Shown one piece after another: positions 1 to 6,594 of a DNA stretch of 13,901 bases. The translations under genes were made by a program, and so were the position numbers. Every line of letters begins with the position of its first letter. Within the stretch, counting starts at the first letter, position 1. The notes beneath the pieces were generated by a model. The model was not told the origin of the DNA. It was given only the letters and a program-made list of their open reading frames with translations, and did no database searches. The stretch spans positions 1 through 13,901 of the forward strand of contig JAGWTL010000036.1 of assembly GCA_028869035.1 (NCBI GenBank). The letters run 5' to 3'. The stretch is from Burkholderiales bacterium. GTDB lineage: Bacteria > Pseudomonadota > Gammaproteobacteria > Burkholderiales > Burkholderiaceae_C.

Positions 1-2126
1 CGGAACTGCACCGGGTAAGGCACGGGCGGCCCGTTGGGCAGCAGCTTCACGCGACCGCGCACCTCAGGAAACTCTTGCGCCAACAAGGCCGGCAGCTTGA
101 TGCGCAGGCTCTCACGCACCTTCAAGTCTTTGGGCACGATGATGAACTGGCTCACATTGGTCTGCGGGAAGACCTGATCAAGCGGGAGGTAAAAACGCGG
201 CACGCCCGAGCCCACCCAGGTGCTGACCGTCTCCACACCCGGCTCTTGCAAGAAACGCTGCTCGACTTCTTTGGCCAGCGCTTCGTTGCTGGTAAACGAG
301 GTGCCCTCGGGGAACCAAATGTCCACCAGAATTTCAGGCCGGCTGGAATCGGGGAAGAACTGTTGCTGCACCTTGCCCATGCCCACCATGCCCAACGCAA
401 AGGTGAGCACCGTGGCACCAATGGTGATCCAGCGGTGGGCCACGCACCAGTTCACTGCTGCACGGAAACGGTTGTAAAAGGGGCTGTCAAACAACTCATG
501 CGGCTGTGCATCAGGCGCGGCACCATGGCCGTGCACTTGCTCGAGTGCAGCCACATGCGGGGGCACTTTCAGCAAGAGCTTGCCCAAGTAGGGTACGAAG
601 TACACCGAGACGAACCACGACAAGACCAACGCAATCACCGTGACTGCAAAAATGGCGAAGGTGTATTCACCGGTGACCGACTTGGCAATGCCGATGGGCA
701 AAAAACCCGTGGCAGTGATGAGCGTGCCGGTGAGCATGGGCATGGCGGTGAGCTCATACGCAAAGGTGGCAGCGCGCACCTTGTCGTAGCCCTCCTCCAT
801 TTTGCGCACCATCATTTCCACGGCGATGATGGCGTCGTCCACCAGCAGGCCCAGGGCGATGATGAGCGAGCCCAGCGAGATCTTGTGCAGGCCGATGCCC
901 CAGTACTGCATGCCCAGGAAGGTCAGGGCCAGCACCAGGGGGATGGTGATGCCCACGACCAGGCCGGGGCGCATGTCCACGTAATACCGTTTCCACAACG
1001 GCAGGTGCTGCGAGTTCTCGTGCTTGTGGAAACCCAGGCTGATGAAGCTGACCACCAGCACGATCATCACGGCCTCGATCAGCACGCCCACGAACTCGTT
1101 GACGGACGTCGCCACGGCCTTGGGCTGGTCCTGCAGTTGCACCAGCTCGATGCCGGCAGGCAGGGTCTTCTCTATACGGTCCGTAGCCTGGCGCAACGAT
1201 TTGCCCAAGGCAATGATGTCCCCGCCCTTGGCCATGGAGATGCCCAGGGCGATGACCTGCTTGCCCTGGTGCCGCACCTTGATGCTGGCGGGATCCACGT
1301 AACCCCGGCGGATCTCGGCGATGTCGCCCAGGCGCAGCTGGTTGCCCGTGCTGCCGCGGATGGGCATGGCGCGCAGCTGGTCCACGGCCTCGAACTGGCC
1401 GGCCACGCGCACCTGCACCACATCCAGCGGCGTCTGCACGGCGCCGGCGCTTTCCACCGCGTTCTGCTGGCCCAGCTGGGCCAGCACCTGGTTCAGGTCC
1501 AGCCCCAGTTGCGCGAGGCGTTTTTGCGAAATCTCGATGTAGAGCTTCTCGTCCTGCACGCCGAAGAGTTCCACCTTGGCCACGTCGGGCACGCGCAGCA
1601 GCTGCTGGCGGACATCGTCGGCAAACACTTTCACCTCGGCGTCGCTGAAGCCGTCGGCCTGCAGTGCGTAGATCACGCCGTAGACGTCACCGAACTCGTC
1701 GTTGAAGAAAGGCCCCTGGATACCGCCGGGCAGCGTGGCCCGCATGTCGCCTATCTTCTTGCGCACCGTGTACCAGGTGTTGGCCACGTCGGCCGCCTTG
1801 GTCGAGTCCTTGAGCTGGAAGATGATCTGCGACTCACCGGGCTTGGAATAGCTGCGGATCTTGTCCGAGCCCGGCACTTCCTGCAGGGTGCGCTCGATCT
1901 TGTCGGTCACCTGCTCGGCCACCTGCTGCGCGGTGGCGCCCGGCCAATAGGTGCGCACCACCATGGCGCGGAAGGTGAAGGGCGGATCCTCGTCCTGGCC
2001 CAGCTGGAAATAGGCCGCGAAGCCCAGCACCATGAGCACCACCAGCAGGTAGCGCGTGAGCGCGGGATGCTCGATGGCCCAGCGCGAGAGATTGAAGCCG
2101 GTCGATGCCTGTTCTGTGGAACTCAT
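1..2126 (-). CDS. RND efflux transporter permease (HAE1/AcrB-like), C-terminus cut by the window edge
   Basis: Inner-membrane proton-driven pump of a tripartite RND system, partnered with the adaptor encoded just upstream. The frame is open from the ATG at 2124-2126 to the left edge, 708 codons of an expected ~1,020-1,050, so the last third is missing. Visible features: a first membrane helix at about residues 23-41, followed by the GQDEDPPF stretch typical of one RND subgroup; porter-domain sequence; and a TM4 motif GLLVDDAIIAVE in which D430 and D431 match the AcrB proton-relay pair D407/D408. A charged loop at about residues 367-386 (HKHENSQH...YYVDMRPG), before the third helix, is longer than the matching AcrB loop. 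The last visible residues (KLLPNGPPVPYPVQF) lie in the second porter half. A GAGG Shine-Dalgarno sits about 6 nt before the ATG, 7 nt after the adaptor stop. Substrate cannot be told; this looks like the hydrophobic/drug (HAE) branch, not a metal (CzcA) pump. GC falls towards the left edge (see findings). Confidence 0.93.
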   Translation of the reverse strand, partial: MSSTEQASTGFNLSRWAIEHPALTRYLLVVLMVLGFAAYFQLGQDEDPPFTFRAMVVRTYWPGATAQQVAEQVTDKIERTLQEVPGSDKIRSYSKPGESQIIFQLKDSTKAADVANTWYTVRKKIGDMRATLPGGIQGPFFNDEFGDVYGVIYALQADGFSDAEVKVFADDVRQQLLRVPDVAKVELFGVQDEKLYIEISQKRLAQLGLDLNQVLAQLGQQNAVESAGAVQTPLDVVQVRVAGQFEAVDQLRAMPIRGSTGNQLRLGDIAEIRRGYVDPASIKVRHQGKQVIALGISMAKGGDIIALGKSLRQATDRIEKTLPAGIELVQLQDQPKAVATSVNEFVGVLIEAVMIVLVVSFISLGFHKHENSQHLPLWKRYYVDMRPGLVVGITIPLVLALTFLGMQYWGIGLHKISLGSLIIALGLLVDDAIIAVEMMVRKMEEGYDKVRAATFAYELTAMPMLTGTLITATGFLPIGIAKSVTGEYTFAIFAVTVIALVLSWFVSVYFVPYLGKLLLKVPPHVAALEQVHGHGAAPDAQPHELFDSPFYNRFRAAVNWCVAHRWITIGATVLTFALGMVGMGKVQQQFFPDSSRPEILVDIWFPEGTSFTSNEALAKEVEQRFLQEPGVETVSTWVGSGVPRFYLPLDQVFPQTNVSQFIIVPKDLKVRESLRIKLPALLAQEFPEVRGRVKLLPNGPPVPYPVQF

Positions 2127-2133
2127 GCGCGCC

Positions 2134-3312
2134 TCACTTGCCGGCTGCCGAGGGCGCGGTACCGATCGCGGCGTCCACGGCCGTCTGCGGCACGCTGCTC
2201 ATGGTGCCGGTCGCCTTCTCACGGTAGATCGTCACCTTCTGCCCTGGCGAGAGCACATGCACGCCCGCCGACACCACCAGTTGCCCGTCCTGCAGGCCCG
2301 CAGCCACGACGGCCTCGTTGCCGTCAGCGGTGGCGATCTGCACCACTTGCGAGCGCACCGTCATGCCCTGGCTGTCCAGCACCCAGACCGCCGTCGCCTG
2401 GCCGTCCTGGCGCAAGGCGCTGGTGGGCAGCTTGATGGCGGCCTGGCGCTGCTCACTGCGCAGCTTGGGCTGGACAGTGACGGTCGCGCCCAGGGGCGGC
2501 GACTGCTTGCCTTCCAGGGCCACCTTGACCTGGTAGGTGCGCGTCACCGGGTCGGCGCTGGCCGAGACCTCGCGCACCCGGCCCACCAGCTGGGTCTGGC
2601 CGGGCCAGACCCGCACGTCCACTGCACTGCCCTGGCGCATCATGGCCAGCTTGTCTTCCGGCACCGCAAAGACCGCATCGCGCGGGCCGTCCTGGGCCAC
2701 GCGCACCACCGGCAGGCCGGCGCTGACCACCTGACCGGGCTCGGCCTCGACGGCCGTCACCACACCGGCCGCATCGGCCACCAGGGTCGCATAACTGCCC
2801 TGGTTGCGCTGGGAGGCCAGTTGCGCCTGGGCCTGGTCGACCTGGGCCTGCGCCGCCTTGAGCGCCGCGTCGCGCCGCTCCAGCTCGGCGCCGCTGATGA
2901 AGTTCTGCTCACGCAGTTCCTTGAACCGCTTGAAATCCGCGGCAGCCAGATCCCGGTTGGTCACTGCCGCCCCCATTTGAGCCTGGGCCGCATCGGTCGC
3001 CAGGCGATAGTCCTGCGGGTCAAGCCGCGCCAACACCTGGCCGGCCTTGACGCGCTCGCCCAGTTCGACCTCGCGGCGCACCAGCTTGCCGGCCACCCGG
3101 AAGCCCAGGCGTGATTCAATGCGCGGGCGCACCTCGCCCGCGAACTCCTGCGTGGCGTTCAGGCTGGCATGGCGCACGGTCATGACCTTGACGGCTCGCA
3201 CCGGCTCTTCGGGCGGTGCCGCAGGCGAGCAGGCAATCAGGGCCGAGGCGGCCAAGGGCAGCAGCGCCGCCCAGGCAGCGCGCCTGGGCCATCGAGGGCA
3301 TGTATCGGACAT
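2134..3312 (-). CDS. RND periplasmic adaptor (membrane fusion protein), lipoprotein
   Basis: 392-residue periplasmic adaptor that links the RND permease to an outer-membrane channel. The N-terminus carries a basic region (PRWPRRAAW), a hydrophobic helix and a lipobox L-I-A-C with the acylated cysteine at residue 28, so the mature protein should be anchored in the inner membrane. Next come a beta-barrel/lipoyl half around residues 45-100 (EFAGEVRPRIESRLGF, VKAGQVLARLDPQDY), an alpha-helical coiled-coil hairpin at about 103-170 rich in Ala, Gln and Glu, the second lipoyl half (AAGVVTAVEAEPGQVV), then a beta-barrel and a membrane-proximal domain. The layout and length fit the AcrA/MexA family. 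It is the first gene of the operon; the permease follows after 7 nt. No outer-membrane factor gene lies in the window, so the pump probably uses a channel encoded elsewhere or beyond the left edge. The start has only a weak GGA-type ribosome-binding site, but the signal peptide supports the chosen ATG. Confidence 0.93.
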   Translation of the reverse strand: MSDTCPRWPRRAAWAALLPLAASALIACSPAAPPEEPVRAVKVMTVRHASLNATQEFAGEVRPRIESRLGFRVAGKLVRREVELGERVKAGQVLARLDPQDYRLATDAAQAQMGAAVTNRDLAAADFKRFKELREQNFISGAELERRDAALKAAQAQVDQAQAQLASQRNQGSYATLVADAAGVVTAVEAEPGQVVSAGLPVVRVAQDGPRDAVFAVPEDKLAMMRQGSAVDVRVWPGQTQLVGRVREVSASADPVTRTYQVKVALEGKQSPPLGATVTVQPKLRSEQRQAAIKLPTSALRQDGQATAVWVLDSQGMTVRSQVVQIATADGNEAVVAAGLQDGQLVVSAGVHVLSPGQKVTIYREKATGTMSSVPQTAVDAAIGTAPSAAGK

Positions 3313-3334
3313 GGCAGGGGTTCCGGTAGTGAAT

Positions 3335-3363
3335 TTGAAATTAATAACCGACTGGTCAGTAAT
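3335..3363 (+). promoter_or_regulatory. Divergent control region: candidate hpnC promoter with an embedded TetR-type operator
   Basis: The 82-bp gap between the efflux adaptor (minus) and hpnC (plus) is much more AT-rich than its surroundings. On the plus strand a TTGAAA -35 (3335-3340) and an AGTAAT -10 (3358-3363) are separated by exactly 17 bp. The 14-mer ACCGACTGGTCAGT (3347-3360) lies in the spacer and over the -10. It is an imperfect palindrome in which the AC-n-GAC and GTC-n-GT half-sites match, while the third and central positions do not. This style of site, close to ACCGACCGGTCGGT, is what TetR-family repressors of RND pumps often bind; that comparison is from memory. A minus-strand promoter for the adaptor must overlap this region, but no convincing -35/-10 pair is visible for it. 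No regulator gene is present in the window. Confidence 0.42.
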
Positions 3364-3394
3364 CTAGGTAAAAACCCGATCCCTGTCAAGCCGG

Positions 3395-4261
3395 GTGAGA
3401 ATCCCCGACGTGAACAAGCCCATCCCCAAGCAGCCGGTCGAACATTACGAGAACTTTCCCGTGGCCTCCTGGCTGTGCCCGCCACGGCTGCGTCCGCCGA
3501 TTGCCGCCATCTACCATTACGCCCGCACGGCCGACGACATCGCCGACGAGGGCGAGGCCCCGGCCCAGCAGCGCCTGGACGATCTGGCCGCCTACCGGGC
3601 CGACCTGCTGGCCCTGGCCCAGGGCCAGGCCCACAGCGGGCGCTGGCCGCAGGTCTTCGACCCGCTGGCGGCCATGCTGGCGGCTTTCCGCCTGCCTGTC
3701 CCCCTGCTGGACGACCTGCTCGACGCCTTTGCCCAGGACGTGCGCAAGACCCGTGACCAGGCCAGTTATGCCGACCCGGCCGAATTGCTGGACTACTGCC
3801 GCCGCTCGGCCAACCCGGTCGGCCGCCTGCTCCTGCACCTCTACGGCGTGCAGGACGAGGCCGCGCTGCGCGAGAGTGACGCCATCTGCAGCGCCCTGCA
3901 GCTCATCAACTTCTGGCAGGACCTGAGCCGCGACATCCCGCGCGGCCGCCATTACCTGACGGACGCGGATTGCAGCGCCCAGGGCGTGCCGCGCGCGGAA
4001 CTGGCCAAGCTCACACCGACGCCCCGCATCCTGGCCCTGATTGCATCGCAGGTGCACACCGCGCGCGCCCTCATGCAGCAAGGCGCGCCCCTGGTGCACC
4101 GCATCCCGGGCCGCGCCGGCTGGGAACTGCGCCTCGTGGTGCAAGGTGGCCTGCGCATCCTGGACAAGATCGAGGCCCTGGATTTCAACAGCCTGCAACA
4201 CCGCCCCACGGTCGGCGCTGCCGACGCCCCGCTGCTGCTGTGGCGCAGCCTGTGGATGTGA
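3395..4261 (+). CDS. hpnC: Squalene synthase HpnC (hydroxysqualene-forming)
   Basis: Trans-isoprenyl diphosphate synthase fold protein of 288 residues. In the bacterial HpnCDE route this enzyme converts presqualene diphosphate to hydroxysqualene. Two aspartate motifs are visible: RTADDIADE (D47, D48, D51) and NFWQDLSRDIPRGRHYL (D176, D180), which bind the Mg-diphosphate. The EHYENFPVASWLCPP opening is typical of HpnC rather than HpnD. The start is uncertain: GTG at 3395 is the longest, and a second in-frame GTG at 3410 would give 283 residues; neither has a strong Shine-Dalgarno. It is the first gene of hpnCDE. The reading frame ends in TGA at 4259-4261, directly before hpnD, so the two are probably coupled. 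It is transcribed divergently from the RND operon. The assignment to HpnC rests on sequence character and gene order; a phytoene-synthase-type activity is unlikely given the hpnD and hpnE neighbours. Confidence 0.93.
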   Translation: MRIPDVNKPIPKQPVEHYENFPVASWLCPPRLRPPIAAIYHYARTADDIADEGEAPAQQRLDDLAAYRADLLALAQGQAHSGRWPQVFDPLAAMLAAFRLPVPLLDDLLDAFAQDVRKTRDQASYADPAELLDYCRRSANPVGRLLLHLYGVQDEAALRESDAICSALQLINFWQDLSRDIPRGRHYLTDADCSAQGVPRAELAKLTPTPRILALIASQVHTARALMQQGAPLVHRIPGRAGWELRLVVQGGLRILDKIEALDFNSLQHRPTVGAADAPLLLWRSLWM

Positions 4262-4275
4262 CAATGCGCCCCATG
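4257..4275 (+). promoter_or_regulatory. Possible extended -10 element giving a leaderless hpnD transcript
   Basis: TG-T-GACAAT (TG at 4257-4258, hexamer at 4260-4265) forms an extended -10-like sequence over the hpnC stop codon. The predicted start point falls at about 4272-4273, on the second possible hpnD ATG (4273-4275). That ATG has no Shine-Dalgarno, as expected for a leaderless message. The alternative is simple translational coupling from hpnC using the ATG at 4264 with a weak GGA at 4254-4256. No clear -35 is visible inside hpnC. Confidence 0.2.
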
Positions 4276-5112
4276 ACGCCCGAGCAATACGTCCAGCAGA
4301 AAGCCGCCGCCTCCGGCAGCAGCTTCTATTACGCCTTCCTCTTCCTGCCCAAACCGCGCCGCGCCGCCATCACGGCCTTCTACGCTTTCTGTCGCGAGGT
4401 CGACGACGTGGTCGACGAGGTCTCCGACCCCGGCGTGGCCCAGACCAAGCTGGCCTGGTGGGAGGCCGAGGTGAAGCGCGCCTACACGGGCCAGTCCGCG
4501 CACCCGGTGCTGCAGGCCCTGCTGCCGCACACCGCCGCCTACGGCATCGAGGCGCGCCACCTGCTGGCCGTGATCGAAGGCTGCCAGATGGACCTGCAGC
4601 AGACCCGCTACCTGGACTACCCGGCCCTGCAGCGCTACTGCCATCTGGTCGCCGGCGTGGTGGGTGAAGTGGCGGCGCGCATCTTCGGCCAGACCCAGGA
4701 GCAGACCACGCGCTACGCCCACACCCTGGGCCTGGCCTTCCAGCTGACCAACATCATCCGTGACGTGGGCGAAGACGCCCTGCGCGGCCGCATCTACCTG
4801 CCGGTCCATGAGCTGCAGCAGTTCGACGTCAAGGCGCACGAGGTGCTCAAGCGCCAGTATTCCGGGCGTTTCGCGGCGCTGATGAAGTTCCAGACCGAGC
4901 GCGCGCACCAGCTCTACGACGAAGCCTTAGCCCTGCTGCCCGACGTCGACCGCCGCGCGCAGAAGCCCGGGCTGATGATGGCCAGCATCTACCGCACCCT
5001 GCTGCGCGAAATCGAGCGTGACCACTTCCAGGTGCTGCACCAGCGCACCAGCCTGACACCCCTGCGCAAGCTCTGGCTGGCCTGGCGCGTGCAGGCCCTG
5101 GGGAAGCTATAG
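4264..5112 (+). CDS. hpnD: Presqualene diphosphate synthase HpnD
   Basis: 282-residue squalene/phytoene synthase family enzyme. HpnD condenses two farnesyl diphosphates to presqualene diphosphate, the substrate of HpnC. Both aspartate-rich motifs are intact: FCREVDDVVDEV (D47, D48, D51) and QLTNIIRDVGEDALRGRIYLP (D167, D171). The SSFYYAFLFLPKPRR N-terminus and the KPGLMMASIYRTLLREIE C-terminal helix are characteristic of HpnD. The frame is open far upstream inside hpnC, but homology starts only here. ATG 4264 lies 2 nt after the hpnC stop; ATG 4273 (MTPEQY, 279 residues) is an equally good start. A GTG at 4258 overlaps the hpnC stop. The tight spacing implies co-transcription with hpnC, although an internal promoter is possible. 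Confidence 0.94.
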   Translation: MRPMTPEQYVQQKAAASGSSFYYAFLFLPKPRRAAITAFYAFCREVDDVVDEVSDPGVAQTKLAWWEAEVKRAYTGQSAHPVLQALLPHTAAYGIEARHLLAVIEGCQMDLQQTRYLDYPALQRYCHLVAGVVGEVAARIFGQTQEQTTRYAHTLGLAFQLTNIIRDVGEDALRGRIYLPVHELQQFDVKAHEVLKRQYSGRFAALMKFQTERAHQLYDEALALLPDVDRRAQKPGLMMASIYRTLLREIERDHFQVLHQRTSLTPLRKLWLAWRVQALGKL

Positions 5113-5121
5113 ACATGGCCC

Positions 5122-5199
5122 CCACGGTCGCCCACTCCGTGTGGCTCCCTGCCCCCCGAGGGGGCCGCGTTTCGCCTTGGGGCGGCCCGGCGGCGAAAC
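5122..5199 (+). repeat. GC-rich intergenic palindromic repeat of the Burkholderiales dispersed type
   Basis: The 100-nt gap between hpnD and hpnE holds two successive hairpin-forming units. The first is a C-run/G-run stem, CCCCCC-GA-GGGGG (5152-5164). The second is a perfect 8-bp inverted repeat, GTTTCGCC (5169-5176) with GGCGAAAC (5192-5199), enclosing a 15-nt loop that contains TTGGGGCGGCCCGG. The order 'ccccccgaggggg ... cgccttggggcggcccggcggcg' matches what I remember of short repeats scattered between genes in Comamonadaceae genomes such as Variovorax and Acidovorax. No second copy is seen in this window. There is no U-run, so it is not a classical intrinsic terminator. An AGGG ribosome-binding site for hpnE follows at 5201-5204. 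Confidence 0.6.
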
Positions 5200-5212
5200 C
5201 AGGGCCTTGTGC

Positions 5213-6496
5213 ATGAAGCTTGCCATCGTCGGTGCCGGCTGGGCCGGCGTGGCCGCAGCGGTCGAAGCCGTCGGCCTGGGACACCAAGTCACCGTCTTTG
5301 AAGCAAGCCGCACCCTCGGTGGTCGGGCACGCGGTCTCGAAGGCCGCCTGCCCGATGGACGCCCCGTCGCCCTGGACAACGGCCAGCACATCCTGATCGG
5401 CGCCTACACCGAGACACTGCGCCTCATGCGACAGGTCGGTGTGGATACCGACACAGCGCTGCAGCGTCTGCCCCTGACCCTGAAGTTTCCCGATGGTGCC
5501 GGCCTGCAGCTGCCGCGCCTGCCCGTGCCGCTGGACGTGCTGGCCGGCATCCTGCGCAACGGCGGCTGGCCGCTGCAGCAGCGCCTGGGCCTGCTGCGCG
5601 CGGCCCTGGGCTGGAAACTCCGGGACTTCGAATGCAAAGCGCAGCTGTCGGTGGCCGAGCTGTGCCGCCAGCTCGGCCCGCATGTCATGCAGGAGCTGAT
5701 CGAACCGCTGTGCGTTTCGGCCCTGAACACACCCGCCCGCCAGGCCAGCGCACAGGTCTTCCTGCGCGTGCTGCGCGATGCGCTGTTCGGCGTTCCCGGT
5801 GGCTCACAGCTGCTGCTGCCCCGCCTGAATCTGTCGGCCCTGTTCCCGCAGGCGGCTGCGCGCTGGCTGGCCCAGAACGGGGCCGCCGTTCACACCGGCG
5901 TGCGCATCCACGCCTTGCAGGCCCAGGCCGCGCAGTGGCAGCTCGATGAACAGATTTTCGACTGCGTGCTGCTGGCCTGCCCCTCGACCGAGGCCGCGCG
6001 CCTGGTCACCGGCGCCGCAGCTGCGCAAACGGATCCCGCCGCGCTGCAAGCCTGGGCCGCCACGGCCGCGGCCCTGCACTTCGAGGCCATCACCACCGTC
6101 TACGCCTGGACCGCAGAGGCCCGGCTGCCGGCCCCCATGCTGGCCCTGCGTCACGACGGGCAACAGCCGGCGCAATTCGTCTTCGACCGGGGCCGGCTCG
6201 GTGGACCCGCAGGTCTGCTGGCCTTTGTGGTCAGCGCCAGCCAGGGAGAGCGCGAGACGCTGCAGGCCCGGGTCCTGCAGCAGGCCCGCAGCCAGCTGGA
6301 CCTGGACCTGCAGGCCGTACAGACGGTGGTCGAAAAACGCGCCACCTTTGCCTGCACCCCCGGCCTGCAACGTCCACCGCAGGCCATCGCACCCGGCCTG
6401 CTGGCCTGCGGCGATTACACCGCAGGCCCCTACCCCGCCACGCTCGAGGGCGCGGTGCGCAGCGGCCTGGCGGCGGCGCAGGCCCTCGCCAGGTGA
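5213..6496 (+). CDS. hpnE: Hydroxysqualene dehydroxylase HpnE (FAD amine-oxidase family)
   Basis: 427-residue flavoprotein that reduces hydroxysqualene to squalene, the last step of the HpnCDE route. The N-terminus is a Rossmann FAD-binding unit: GAGWAG at residues 7-12, the ribose-binding acidic residue E30 at the end of beta-2 (VTVFEAS), and the GGRAR motif at 36-40. The C-terminus has the second FAD-contact motif CGDYTAGPYPATLEGA around residues 399-414. ATG 5213 is chosen because the Rossmann strand begins at once (MKLAIVGAG) and AGGG lies 8 nt upstream. An in-frame GTG at 5141 would add 24 residues encoded by the intergenic repeat and is rejected. It follows hpnD by 100 nt. Related proteins include phytoene-desaturase-like enzymes, but the hpnC/hpnD context and the C-terminal motif favour HpnE. 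Confidence 0.93.
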   Translation: MKLAIVGAGWAGVAAAVEAVGLGHQVTVFEASRTLGGRARGLEGRLPDGRPVALDNGQHILIGAYTETLRLMRQVGVDTDTALQRLPLTLKFPDGAGLQLPRLPVPLDVLAGILRNGGWPLQQRLGLLRAALGWKLRDFECKAQLSVAELCRQLGPHVMQELIEPLCVSALNTPARQASAQVFLRVLRDALFGVPGGSQLLLPRLNLSALFPQAAARWLAQNGAAVHTGVRIHALQAQAAQWQLDEQIFDCVLLACPSTEAARLVTGAAAAQTDPAALQAWAATAAALHFEAITTVYAWTAEARLPAPMLALRHDGQQPAQFVFDRGRLGGPAGLLAFVVSASQGERETLQARVLQQARSQLDLDLQAVQTVVEKRATFACTPGLQRPPQAIAPGLLACGDYTAGPYPATLEGAVRSGLAAAQALAR

Positions 6497-6528
6497 TACA
6501 AAGCAGGCATGAGACAAGGTGCCATGCA

Positions 6529-6558
6529 TGGACATGGGTACCGGCATCGCAACACAAT
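6529..6558 (+). promoter_or_regulatory. Predicted sigma70-type promoter of the S45 acylase gene
   Basis: TGGACA (6529-6534, five of six matches to TTGACA) is followed after 18 bp by CACAAT (6553-6558, four of six matches to TATAAT). The start point would be near 6565, leaving a leader of about 30 nt that contains AGGAG at 6579-6583, 11 nt before the ATG. This suggests that the acylase can be transcribed independently of hpnCDE. It is a visual match only. Confidence 0.35.
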
Positions 6559-6594
6559 CCACAGCACCGCTGAAAACCAGGAGACCCCGCAGAG

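Noticed and set aside
1..2126. The RND permease as the hopanoid transporter HpnN, given hpnCDE next door
   Set aside because: HpnN is an MMPL-type RND protein that works without an adaptor. This gene is a classical HAE/AcrB-type pump with an adaptor in the same operon, and it is divergent from hpnC.
75..2435. A long plus-strand open frame of 786 codons opposite the RND genes
   Set aside because: The minus strand carries unmistakable RND permease and adaptor homology. The plus frame is His/Gln/Arg/Ala-rich with no domain, which is what strong third-position GC bias leaves open on the antisense strand.
3391..3408. CGGGTGAGAATCCCCG near the hpnC start, resembling a fragment of a cobalamin-type riboswitch
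   Set aside because: The leader from the predicted promoter is only about 25-40 nt, far too short for a B12 aptamer, and no other conserved element is present. It also overlaps the coding start.
3386..4264. A 292-codon minus-strand open frame opposite hpnC
   Set aside because: It is a shadow frame; the plus strand has both aspartate motifs of a squalene synthase.
5141..5212. A 24-residue N-terminal extension of HpnE from GTG 5141
   Set aside because: It would be encoded by the palindromic repeat, is Pro/Arg/Gly-rich, and would precede a Rossmann fold that starts at once at ATG 5213.
6522..6531. Perfect palindrome CCATGCATGG upstream of the acylase gene
   Set aside because: It is a 10-bp palindrome without a second copy or known regulator match. 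It only touches the predicted -35 and is within chance expectation.
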